Position numbers and translations under genes: made by a program. Positions 1-6,187 of a stretch of 8,413 bases of DNA are shown here, in pieces. The DNA is from Desulfurococcaceae archaeon (lineage in GTDB: Archaea > Thermoproteota > Thermoprotei_A > Sulfolobales > Desulfurococcaceae), in contig JAJHQY010000020.1 of the NCBI GenBank assembly GCA_020833085.1, positions 1 to 8,413 on the forward strand. The letters run 5' to 3'. The notes below the pieces were generated by a model that saw nothing but the letters and a program-made list of their open reading frames with translations, was not told where the DNA came from and ran no database searches. How positions within the stretch are numbered: position 1 is the stretch's first letter; every line of letters starts with the position of its first letter.

Positions 1-60
1 TGGCGATGAGGAGTACCTCCGGCAATGAGCAGTGATTTGAAGGCATTATACCGAGCAGTA

Positions 61-109
61 ATGATGAGTAAACGGTTTTAGGATCTGTGACTGGGCACGA
101 GCGTACTGA
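61..109 (+). ncRNA. Possible C/D-box guide sRNA (weak)
   Basis: A perfect C box (ATGATGA, 61-67) is followed 49 nt later by a D box (CTGA, 106-109), which is the usual overall size of archaeal C/D guide RNAs. The internal boxes are poor: the best D' is CTGT at 85-88, and the best C' (TGTGACT, 86-92) overlaps it. The stretch just before the D box (about 95-105) would be the guide, but I cannot name a target. The terminal stem is not obvious and no TATA box sits at the right distance upstream. The two outer boxes alone could occur by chance. Confidence 0.22.
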
Positions 110-127
110 CTCCCCATGTGAGCTTTT

Positions 128-1063
128 ATGCAGGGAGACGTCGAGGGTGTTTTAAAATTAGCACTTGAAGTCTCTAATAGTGCTAGCAACTTTAAGTCAC
201 TACTGGTAGAATCACTAGCTACCGTGAAGATTCCTCCACGTGGCGGAGAAACTCTTCAACCAGGCATTGTTGTCTTGCCTAAGGCGCCGTGTCTCATATT
301 TATAGGTGATCTACACGGCGACATTGTATCAACTTACAACGTACTTAAATCTGTGTGGAGTAAATTCGCAGAGGATCATTGCACCATGGTATTTCTTGGC
401 GATTACATTGACAGAGGTGATCACCAGCTAGAAACACTCGCACTAGTCCTCCTCTTAAAGAAACACTATCCCGACAGAGTAGTCTTACTGCGCGGTAATC
501 ACGAGCCCCCTGAGTGGCTAATACCCTACCCCCACGACTACCCTTACTACTTGGCAAGTCGATTCAGCTCTGAGTGGCGGGAGCTCTACTCTCTCTCATT
601 AAACCTGTTTAACAATATGCCAGTAGTAGCTGTTCTTGAAGGGTTCCTCGTCGCTCTACACGGAGGTCCTCCGCGAAGAGTATTGAGTAGTAGTAGTTGG
701 CGCGAGGCCTTCGAAGCCGGGAGAGACTCCTTTACAAGGAACGTATTAGAGGACATTCTATGGAGCGACCCCATAGAGAGCGACTTGGAGTACACGGAGT
801 CACCCAGAGGAGCTGGTGTTCTATTTGGGCGCAGAACAACTGAGAAGACCTTACAGCTTATTAGAGGCAAGTACATCATTAGGGGTCACGAGGCCGTTAA
901 CGGCGTAGAAACCCGCCACGAGGGGCGAGTATTTACAATATTCACAGCAAGTACTGTTTACGGCATGACATGTGCAGGTGTTCTAGAGCTTACATATAGT
1001 GTTCTCGAAGAAACATATAAGCCCACAACGCTGTGTGTGAAACCCCGTCTTTCGAGTTTTTAA
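128..1063 (+). CDS. PPP-family serine/threonine protein phosphatase (PP1/PP2A-like, archaeal)
   Basis: This is a metal-dependent protein phosphatase that removes phosphate from Ser/Thr residues in the cytoplasm, of 311 residues. The full PPP signature is visible in order: GDLHG (60-64), GDYIDRG (91-97), RGNHE (122-126), a histidine in LHGG (H178), LWSDP (211-215), RGAGVLFG (about 227-234) and RGHE (252-255). These supply the Asp/His/Asn ligands of the two-metal centre and the phosphate-binding arginines, so the enzyme should be active. The size matches the catalytic core of PP1/PP2A-type enzymes, with a short N-terminal addition of about 50 residues. The start is the ATG at 128, because an in-frame TGA lies at 119-121. 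No good TATA box lies at leaderless distance; a weak ATTATA at 45-50 would give a leader of about 50 nt. The substrate cannot be told from the context. PP1-like phosphatases of this kind are known from Sulfolobus and Pyrodictium. Confidence 0.93.
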   Translation: MQGDVEGVLKLALEVSNSASNFKSLLVESLATVKIPPRGGETLQPGIVVLPKAPCLIFIGDLHGDIVSTYNVLKSVWSKFAEDHCTMVFLGDYIDRGDHQLETLALVLLLKKHYPDRVVLLRGNHEPPEWLIPYPHDYPYYLASRFSSEWRELYSLSLNLFNNMPVVAVLEGFLVALHGGPPRRVLSSSSWREAFEAGRDSFTRNVLEDILWSDPIESDLEYTESPRGAGVLFGRRTTEKTLQLIRGKYIIRGHEAVNGVETRHEGRVFTIFTASTVYGMTCAGVLELTYSVLEETYKPTTLCVKPRLSSF

Positions 1064-1066
1064 TAA
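1057..1066 (+). promoter_or_regulatory. Candidate TATA box for the 1092 gene
   Basis: TTTTTAATAA overlaps the stop codon of the phosphatase gene. Its centre lies about 30 bp upstream of the GTG at 1092, which would give a leaderless or nearly leaderless transcript. The five T residues could equally serve as a weak terminator for the phosphatase gene. Confidence 0.35.
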
Positions 1067-1091
1067 CCCGTCACTGCGTGAATTATTACGT

Positions 1092-1385
1092 GTGAAGGAC
1101 ATGAGAAGTCAGTACAAGCGCAAACTAGTAGATTACGTTGACAGCGTAGTAGGAGACATAATTGACGAGCTTGTTAATAAATACTATAGTGACAAAATAG
1201 AGGGGTATCAAGACTACGAGAAGCTTCTATACAACATTGCAAGAGAGATCAAGAATGAAGTATTACGCGGAAAGGGCACTATAAACGATATAGTAGCGTA
1301 CCTGGAGAGACTCCGCTCAAAGCGAAACGTCGCTAATCTAGTTCTGAGCTACCTTATAGGCAAAATACTAAACAAGGAGGAGTAG
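1092..1385 (+). CDS. Small charged helical protein of unknown function
   Basis: I do not recognise this 97-residue protein. It is rich in Lys, Glu, Asp, Ile, Leu and Tyr, has no Cys, and reads as alternating charged and hydrophobic positions typical of an all-helical cytosolic protein. It has no signal peptide and no membrane segment. The start is taken as GTG 1092; an ATG three codons later (1101) is an alternative, and no Shine-Dalgarno sequence decides between them. The TATA-like stretch at 1057-1066 sits at the distance expected for a leaderless start at 1092. It lies 28 bp after the phosphatase gene on the same strand and could be co-transcribed with it. Its codon use resembles that of its neighbours, so it is probably a real gene of the lineage. 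No function can be inferred. Confidence 0.75.
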   Translation: MKDMRSQYKRKLVDYVDSVVGDIIDELVNKYYSDKIEGYQDYEKLLYNIAREIKNEVLRGKGTINDIVAYLERLRSKRNVANLVLSYLIGKILNKEE

Positions 1386-1428
1386 AGACCTCTATACTGC
1401 GATTTAAGTTCCTTAGCTACATAGTCGC

Positions 1429-1437
1429 TTTATTAAA
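1429..1437 (+). promoter_or_regulatory. Candidate TATA box for the zinc-ribbon gene
   Basis: TTTATTAAA is a good archaeal TATA match in an otherwise empty stretch. A transcript starting about 26 bp from its centre would begin near 1459-1461. It would therefore include the whole open frame upstream of the ATG at 1701, starting only about 10 nt before the ATT at 1470. If ATG 1701 is the true start, the leader would be about 240 nt, which is long for such an organism. Confidence 0.5.
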
Positions 1438-1469
1438 CCAGATATCTGCATAGTAGTCTGGGGGTATCT

Positions 1470-1700
1470 ATTCCTAGGAGGCGAAAAGCTATTAGTAGTG
1501 AGAGCGGTATTGAACAGGCAAGCGAACAAGTCGTTAAGAGAAGACGTGGTAGGAGTAAGAAGTCTACAGAGACTTCCACAGAGACCACTGAAAGCTCAAA
1601 AAGCCGAGTTCAGGTATCAAAGAGAAAGACTACAAGGAGGAGGACTAGTAGGACAAGTACTTCAGCTATTGATAGACTAGTCGAGGAGGTATACGACTCC
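1470..1700 (+). other. Probable N-terminal coding extension of the zinc-ribbon gene without a standard start codon
   Basis: The frame of the gene at 1701 is open back to a TAA at 1434-1436. From about 1470 it reads as a convincing disordered basic tail: a PRRRKA start, then KRRRGRSKKS, a Thr/Ser/Glu run, KRKTTRRRTSRTSTS, and an amphipathic helix (AIDRLVEEVYDS) that runs straight into the residues after Met 1701. The codons resemble the rest of the gene (AGT, AGG, ACT, AAG). There is no in-frame ATG, GTG or TTG. The choices are ATT 1470 (giving M-P-R-R-R-K), CTG 1458 as a leaderless start, or ATT 1491 behind an AGGAGG at 1476-1481. A sequencing error in the G run at 1460-1464 would not help, since no start codon precedes it in any frame within the gap. 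Alternatively this is a leader, and ATG 1701 is used with the GAGGAGGT at 1683-1690. Confidence 0.55.
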
Positions 1701-2378
1701 ATGTGCGCGCTTCTCTCAATAACAAGCGACTTAGACATACCAGTAGAAGTCTCTAAGCAAATAGTGAGAGACATAGTTGAGATGATAGCGTCTGAGTATA
1801 GTAGTAGGCCTAGCGCTGAGACTGTTCTAAAGAAAGCTAAGCGAAATCTCCCTGCTCTCCTTGAGTACACTGTGTCAAAACTACTTGAATACGTAAAGAA
1901 GCCTACTCCGCAGCAATTAGAATACATAGTTCTACACGGCTCGAAAGCTATTTTACCAGAAATCGAGAAGCTCTATAAACTAGCACTGCTATATAATAGG
2001 CGAGACCTAATTGACCAGCTCAAGTACATCTGGAACACTTACGGCCCCAAGGGCATGGTGAAGTGCCCTAAGTGCGGGTTTAACGCCATTACGCCTGATA
2101 ATTCGTGTCATATTTGCGGCCATGTTGTAACAGAGGACTACATTAGGAAAGCTCTAGGCTTCGACGAGAAATTTGAATTATATGTGAAGACAGCTAGTGT
2201 AGCTGAGTTAAATGAAGTCTTGAAGTACGGCTACGTCTTAATAGGTGAAAAGGGGGTCTACTACCCGAGGTCTCCACGAGCTAGGCTCGAAAACCCCATT
2301 CTCTACGTTATACACTTGACTTCAAACGAGGTCTCGAGGATCACCGAAGAGGTAAACTCACGTGAACTCCAAGTGTAG
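1701..2378 (+). CDS. Zinc-ribbon protein of unknown function
   Basis: The standard-start version has 225 residues; with the upstream extension from 1470 it would have 302. The first 110 residues are predicted helical and charged. Then comes a four-cysteine zinc ribbon, CPKC...CHIC (C122, C125, C136, C139, ten residues between the pairs), followed by a mixed alpha/beta C-terminal part of about 85 residues. There is no signal peptide and no membrane segment. The ribbon plus the basic upstream tail suggest contact with nucleic acid or a ribonucleoprotein, but that is inference; I do not recognise the family. ATG 1701 has a strong Shine-Dalgarno-like GAGGAGGT at 1683-1690, but those bases also encode an in-frame helix, so they do not prove the start. 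It ends 8 bp from the stop of the convergent gene at 2387. There is no sign of recent transfer. Confidence 0.85.
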   Translation: MCALLSITSDLDIPVEVSKQIVRDIVEMIASEYSSRPSAETVLKKAKRNLPALLEYTVSKLLEYVKKPTPQQLEYIVLHGSKAILPEIEKLYKLALLYNRRDLIDQLKYIWNTYGPKGMVKCPKCGFNAITPDNSCHICGHVVTEDYIRKALGFDEKFELYVKTASVAELNEVLKYGYVLIGEKGVYYPRSPRARLENPILYVIHLTSNEVSRITEEVNSRELQV

Positions 2379-2386
2379 TTGTATAG

Positions 2387-2737
2387 TTAGACTCTCAGGT
2401 TGATATTACGCTTATTAAACACCTCTCTAATACCCCTTCTCAAGACTTTTACGTTTAATTCAACAGTACTTAGACACCCTACTTGCTCAAATACTACTTC
2501 TCCTTTGTAATACACTCTTATAGTAGGAGTTCTGTAAATTCCTAGTCCAATTTCAGGGTGTTCTTTTACATTGACTTTACACACGAGAATTCTCTGGTCA
2601 ATTACTCTCTCCAAGCTCTTTAAAGACTCGTGGAAAACAAGATCTTCATCGCTATCGGGCTCGTAAAAGCCTATTAACACGGCCTCGTTTCCAGTTAAAG
2701 CCCTAATAAACTCCTCCTTGCTCTTTAACTCGTACAT
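2387..2737 (-). CDS. Thioredoxin-fold protein lacking the CxxC redox site
   Basis: This 116-residue protein reads as a thioredoxin fold: an N-terminal helix, a strand (AVLIGFYE), a helix, a strand (RILVCKVNV), the conserved cis-proline region (YRTPTIRVYYKGE, cis-Pro about P71), a strand (EVVFEQVG) and a final helix. At the place of the WCGPC active site it has acidic residues (FYEPDSDED, about 24-32) and no cysteine. The only two cysteines, C53 and C88, lie elsewhere. It should therefore be unable to do ordinary dithiol exchange and may instead bind a partner or act as an adaptor; that is inference. The start is ATG 2737. No strong Shine-Dalgarno sequence precedes it, and the best upstream AT-rich element (CAAAATTTC, about 2768-2776) is weak. 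It is divergent from the thermosome gene and convergent with the zinc-ribbon gene. Confidence 0.82.
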   Translation of the reverse strand: MYELKSKEEFIRALTGNEAVLIGFYEPDSDEDLVFHESLKSLERVIDQRILVCKVNVKEHPEIGLGIYRTPTIRVYYKGEVVFEQVGCLSTVELNVKVLRRGIREVFNKRNINLRV

Positions 2738-2880
2738 TACAGATCATTCCTATAATCCTGCGCTTCACACTTGAAATTTTGGTAGCTTCTAGTTAAAAAA
2801 ATTATAGGTTATTACATTTACTAGGTGGAGATCGCTACAAGCACTACGCAAACTCCAGCTAATCGTTCTTGAAAATATTT

Positions 2881-2892
2881 ACATAGTTATGT
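2881..2892. promoter_or_regulatory. Short dyad upstream of the thermosome promoter
   Basis: ACATA-GT-TATGT is an inverted repeat with five-base arms and a two-base spacer. It is directly preceded by the palindrome AAATATTT (2873-2880) and ends only a few bases before the purine-rich BRE of the thermosome promoter. That is a usual position for an archaeal activator or repressor site. It is AT-rich and short, so chance occurrence is possible. Confidence 0.3.
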
Positions 2893-2894
2893 GA

Positions 2895-2908
2895 AAAAAG
2901 CTTATATA
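2895..2908 (+). promoter_or_regulatory. BRE and TATA box of the thermosome gene
   Basis: A purine-rich BRE (AAAAAGC, 2895-2901) joins a strong TATA box (TTATATA, 2902-2908). Transcription should begin near 2930-2935, leaving a leader of roughly 20 nt before ATG 2956. This is the clearest promoter of the window, in keeping with a highly expressed chaperonin. Confidence 0.7.
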
Positions 2909-2955
2909 GAAGTCTCCTAAATATCCTCTAAAGGCCTGTGAAGAGGGTGATTAGC

Positions 2956-4623
2956 ATGGCCCTGTACGGTATACCTGTACTAATACTAAAAGAGGGAACG
3001 AAGAGAACTGTTGGGCGGGACGCTCTACGAGCAAATATAGCTGCCGCTAAAGCTCTTGCTGAAGTTCTCAAGACGAGTCTAGGTCCACGTGGACTTGACA
3101 AAATGCTTGTTGACAGCTTTGGAGACATAACTGTTACAAATGACGGTGCTACTATACTAAAGGAAATGGAAGTACAGCACCCAGCTGCTAAACTACTAGT
3201 AGAAGTTGCTAAGGCTCAGGATGCTGAAGTGGGAGACGGCACTACAAGCGCTGTTGTACTAGCTGGTACACTTCTAGCTAAGGCCGAGGAGCTACTAGAT
3301 CAAGATATACACCCGAGCATTATTATCGAGGGCTATACTAAGGCTCTTCGCGAAGCTTTGAGAATACTAAGAGAGATCGCTGTGCCGGTTAATATCGAGG
3401 ACCGAAACGAGCTGAGAAAAGTAGTGAGAACTGCTATTGCGAGTAAGTACATTGGCGGTGATATTGTGTCAAACAAGCTCACAGAAATAGCCATTGACGC
3501 CGCTCTCGCTGTTTCGGAGAAGAAGCCAGATGGGACAAGAGAGTTTAGAGTTGACGACGTTAAAATCGAGAAGAAGAAGGGAGGCAATGTTCTCGACACT
3601 CAGCTAGTTTACGGCATCGTAATAGACAAGGAAGTCGTACACCCAGGCATGCCTAGGAGAGTTGAAAATGCTAAAATAGCTCTACTCGACGCCGCCCTCG
3701 AAGTCGAGAAACCAGAGATAACAGCCAAGATAAACATCACAAGCCCAGAGATGATAAAGGCGTTCCTAGATGAAGAAGCGAGAATACTAAAAGAAATGGT
3801 TGACAAAATAGCTGAGGTCGGCGCCAACGTAGTGATATGCCAGAAAGGCATTGATGAGGTTGCTCAGCACTTCCTCGCTAAGAAGGGTATTTTAGCTGTG
3901 AGGAGAGTTAAGAGGAGTGATCTCGAGAAGCTAGAGAGAGCAACTGGAGGAAAGATTGTAAGCAGTATAAGAGACTTGAAGCCAGAAGACCTAGGCTACG
4001 CAGCACTCGTCGAGGAGAGAAAAGTAGGCAACGATAAGATGGTGTTTATAGAGGGCTGCAAGAACCCGAAAGCCGTTACTATACTAGTTCGCGGAGCGAG
4101 CGACATGGTACTCGATGAAATAGAGAGAAGCCTGAAGGACGCTCTAAACGTTCTGAGAAACGTGTTTAGAGAGCCGAAGATATGTGCAGGTGGAGGTGCT
4201 GTAGAGCTAGAAGTAGCTATGAGGCTGAGAGAGTACGCGGCTAAAGTGGGCGGTAAAGAACAACTCGCTATTGAAGCGTTCGCTACTGCGCTGGAGGAAA
4301 TACCAATGATATTAGCTAGCTCCGCTGGTAAAGACCCATTAGAGATACTAATGAAGCTGAGGCAACTTCACAGCGAGGGTCACATCCACGCCGGTATAAA
4401 TGTAGTGAGCGGCGAGCTCGTCAAGAACATGATTGAGGAGAACGTAATAGAGCCACTACTAGTCAAGGAGTCGATGATCAAGACCGCTGCCGAGGCCGCA
4501 TTAGCAATACTCAAGATTGACGACATAATAGCCGCCAGCCCAGTTAAGAAGGAGAAAGAGAAGGAAAAGGAGAAGAAGGAAGAAGAGGAAAAAGAGAGCT
4601 TTAAGTCTTCATCAGAGCTCTAG
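2956..4623 (+). CDS. Thermosome subunit (group II chaperonin, CCT/TCP-1 family)
   Basis: This is an ATP-dependent chaperonin subunit that builds the double-ring thermosome and folds proteins in the cytoplasm. The product of 555 residues is full length. Signatures visible: [19 protein letters not shown] at the N-terminus, LGPRG (42-46), NDGAT (62-66), the catalytic GDGTTS (93-98), and GGGAVELE further on, which together form the equatorial ATP site. The apical and intermediate domains lie between. The last 27 residues form a Lys/Glu-rich tail ending in SSSEL rather than the Gly-Gly-Met end common in the family. The start is set at ATG 2956 because the family normally begins a few residues before the IPVLI stretch and because GGTGAT (2946-2951) is a well placed Shine-Dalgarno sequence. 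A GTG at 2938 would add six residues. Which paralogue it is (alpha, beta or gamma) cannot be told without comparison. Confidence 0.97.
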   Translation: MALYGIPVLILKEGTKRTVGRDALRANIAAAKALAEVLKTSLGPRGLDKMLVDSFGDITVTNDGATILKEMEVQHPAAKLLVEVAKAQDAEVGDGTTSAVVLAGTLLAKAEELLDQDIHPSIIIEGYTKALREALRILREIAVPVNIEDRNELRKVVRTAIASKYIGGDIVSNKLTEIAIDAALAVSEKKPDGTREFRVDDVKIEKKKGGNVLDTQLVYGIVIDKEVVHPGMPRRVENAKIALLDAALEVEKPEITAKINITSPEMIKAFLDEEARILKEMVDKIAEVGANVVICQKGIDEVAQHFLAKKGILAVRRVKRSDLEKLERATGGKIVSSIRDLKPEDLGYAALVEERKVGNDKMVFIEGCKNPKAVTILVRGASDMVLDEIERSLKDALNVLRNVFREPKICAGGGAVELEVAMRLREYAAKVGGKEQLAIEAFATALEEIPMILASSAGKDPLEILMKLRQLHSEGHIHAGINVVSGELVKNMIEENVIEPLLVKESMIKTAAEAALAILKIDDIIAASPVKKEKEKEKEKKEEEEKESFKSSSEL

Positions 4624-4655
4624 AGTAGTCGGAGTAGCCGGTTTAGAGAACTTAG

Positions 4656-4679
4656 TGTGTAGACACAATAATCTTTTTT
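4656..4679 (+). terminator. Probable thermosome transcription terminator
   Basis: A six-T run (4674-4679) lies about 50 bp after the stop codon, as expected for T-rich archaeal termination. It is preceded by a small inverted repeat, TGTGT-AG-ACACA (4656-4667), whose two-base spacer makes a stable hairpin doubtful. The TTTTTTAA could also act as a TATA box for rpoK, with a leader of about 45 nt. Confidence 0.45.
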
Positions 4680-4747
4680 AACCTTCTGTATTTTCTCAAC
4701 TACGAAACTGTACCCTCACAAACAAGCAAGTATAGAGGGCATTTATT

Positions 4748-5092
4748 GTGGCCGGCTCGCAGGAACAAGAAGTCTGGGATGTGAGAGCTGTATATAGAAG
4801 CGTTATTGGGTCTAAACTCACGCGTTTTGAATTAGCTAGAATTATTGGAGCAAGGGCTTTGCAGCTAGCTAATGGAGCCCCTCCACTCGTAGATGTGAGT
4901 AGTCTACCAATAAAGGATCCCGTGTACATAGCGATAGTTGAGCTATTAAATAGCCAGTTGCCAATGACTATTCAGAGGCCTAAAGAAGGTGGAGGGTACG
5001 AGCTCATACCAGTCAGCAAGCTCATTACACCAGAGATTAGAAGATATCTTACGTCTGTTCTCGAGAGCTGGGATATTAGTCGTAGAGTCTAG
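4748..5092 (+). CDS. rpoK: DNA-directed RNA polymerase subunit K (Rpo6, Rpb6/omega homologue)
   Basis: This is the small RNA polymerase subunit that clamps the largest subunit and helps enzyme assembly. The family signature is clear: [20 protein letters not shown] (24-43), APPLVDV, then [11 protein letters not shown] and LPMTIQRP (71-78). The protein is 114 residues, longer than the roughly 95 of Sulfolobus Rpo6. The excess is an N-terminal stretch of about 20 residues and a C-terminal tail after residue 80. The start is GTG 4748 with a Shine-Dalgarno-like GAGGG at 4735-4739. The last 104 bp overlap the start of the following protease gene in another frame, which suggests co-transcription and perhaps coupled translation. 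Confidence 0.93.
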   Translation: MAGSQEQEVWDVRAVYRSVIGSKLTRFELARIIGARALQLANGAPPLVDVSSLPIKDPVYIAIVELLNSQLPMTIQRPKEGGGYELIPVSKLITPEIRRYLTSVLESWDISRRV

Positions 5093-6146
5093 GCTCCACG
5101 CGAGCGCGGTAGACCTTGTACTGAACAAGCCGGTAGAGAGCTCTCTATTCAAGGGGATTTATAGAGAACTACTTGATAGGTACGGTCTACTAGCCTTTCA
5201 ATTAAACACAGTACCACCTATAGTGAGAATCGTAGAGTATAGGGCATGTCCTTCAAAGCTGGAAAAGTACAAGTGGCTCCTAGCCGCGATGACAATTATA
5301 ACAGTCTTTCTCACCGGTTTAGAGCTAAGTAAAAGTCTCGAGGAATTACAGCACGTAACCGGGGGTACTCAGCCCTTTAATAAGTACTGGACCGCACTAC
5401 TCTACACGGTCTTCTTTCTAGTAGCTCTACTCTCACATGAATTAGGTCACATTTACACGAGTAAGCGTGCTGGTGTTCACTACGAGGGTCCTATATTGTT
5501 GCCCGCGCCGCCAATTCAACTCGGATTTATTGGCACATTTGGAGCAATAATATTCACAAAGACCCCGCCTTGCAGTAAGAGAGACCTAGCTAGAATAGGT
5601 ATTAGTGGGCCTCTCGCCGGGTTTCTAGTCGGAACTCTAATAGGCGTAATTGGACTCCACCTCTCACCCGTATTGCCGCCAGAAATGAGTGGCATGCTTA
5701 TTGAAAAGGGGTTTAGGCCTATTACCGTCTCTACTTTAATGCTGGAACTGCTACTGAGGTCTAGAGCTACGAGCGGAGTTGTAGTCATGCACCCACTGCT
5801 ATTTATTGCCTACGTTGTCTATTTAGTTACATTTCTCAACTTACTGCCAATTGGGCAACTCGACGGAGGTCACGTGGTGAGGAGTTTTACTAGTATTCGT
5901 ACACACCAGTACATCGGCATAATCACACCAGTAGTCTTCTTAACTATTGGATCCTTGCTCATGTACTTCTTCAATGTCGGTCACTTCTACATAGGCTTAG
6001 GACTACTAGCTCTAGTTCTCTGGGCTATTACTGGGAGAGCTCCTCACTTAGGAGTGGCTAATTGGTACGACACGTCGCGCTGTGTACTTTGTTTAGTACT
6101 TTACTTCGCTCTACTAATCCTGACTTTACCTCTGCCTCTGCTTTAA
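4989..6146 (+). CDS. M50-family intramembrane zinc metalloprotease (site-2 protease type)
   Basis: This is a membrane protease of 385 residues that would cut substrates within the lipid bilayer. The zinc site is visible: HELGH (150-154) inside a hydrophobic helix, and the distant LDGGH (291-295, D292 as third ligand) after [15 protein letters not shown] (205-212) is also typical of the family. A soluble N-terminal domain of about 95 residues precedes roughly six to eight membrane segments (about 97-113, 134-150, 168-190, 205-225, 264-288, 307-327, 333-347 and 364-385). The start is uncertain: GTG 4989 overlaps rpoK by 104 bp, but the next in-frame start is a GTG near 5221, which would cut off an alpha/beta N-terminal domain common in archaeal homologues. 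The substrate is unknown; family members process anti-sigma or membrane-bound transcription factors elsewhere, but no such partner is nearby. Confidence 0.9.
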   Translation: MEGTSSYQSASSLHQRLEDILRLFSRAGILVVESRLHASAVDLVLNKPVESSLFKGIYRELLDRYGLLAFQLNTVPPIVRIVEYRACPSKLEKYKWLLAAMTIITVFLTGLELSKSLEELQHVTGGTQPFNKYWTALLYTVFFLVALLSHELGHIYTSKRAGVHYEGPILLPAPPIQLGFIGTFGAIIFTKTPPCSKRDLARIGISGPLAGFLVGTLIGVIGLHLSPVLPPEMSGMLIEKGFRPITVSTLMLELLLRSRATSGVVVMHPLLFIAYVVYLVTFLNLLPIGQLDGGHVVRSFTSIRTHQYIGIITPVVFLTIGSLLMYFFNVGHFYIGLGLLALVLWAITGRAPHLGVANWYDTSRCVLCLVLYFALLILTLPLPLL

Positions 6147-6150
6147 TATT
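6141..6150 (+). promoter_or_regulatory. Candidate TATA box for topA
   Basis: CTTTAATATT overlaps the protease stop codon. A start of transcription about 26 bp downstream of its centre would leave a leader of about 15 nt that contains the AAGGAG ribosome binding site of topA. Read-through from the protease gene is an equal possibility, since the gap is only about 40 bp. Confidence 0.35.
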
Positions 6151-6176
6151 CAACAACTTAGACTCACTATTTAGGT

Positions 6177-6182
6177 AAGGAG
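6177..6182 (+). promoter_or_regulatory. Ribosome binding site that fixes the topA start
   Basis: AAGGAG lies five bases before ATG 6188. It supports this start over the in-frame GTG codons further down (such as 6239), and so supports a roughly 30-residue extension before the Toprim domain. Confidence 0.55.
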
Positions 6183-6187
6183 CAGGC

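Noticed and set aside
1..46. A possible minus-strand gene starting at ATG 46 and leaving the window, or the last codons of a plus-strand gene ending at a TGA at 26-28.
   Set aside because: Both frames are open but far too short within the window to support, and they exclude each other.
345..879. Minus-strand open frames inside the phosphatase gene.
   Set aside because: They are antisense to well conserved phosphatase motifs and have no recognisable product.
1498..1680. A 60-codon plus-strand frame with a GTG start overlapping the upstream part of the zinc-ribbon gene.
   Set aside because: Its product has no domain-like pattern, its Shine-Dalgarno candidate (1476-1481) is too far away, and the neighbouring frame reads better and joins directly to the gene at 1701.
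2928..3851. Several minus-strand open frames inside the thermosome gene.
   Set aside because: They lie antisense to a clearly conserved chaperonin, have Ser/Leu-rich products typical of shadow frames, and have no promoter.
4656..4667. The inverted repeat TGTGT-AG-ACACA taken as a bacterial-type intrinsic hairpin.
   Set aside because: The two-base spacer cannot form a loop with full arms, and archaeal termination relies mainly on the T run that follows; it is kept only as part of the terminator entry.
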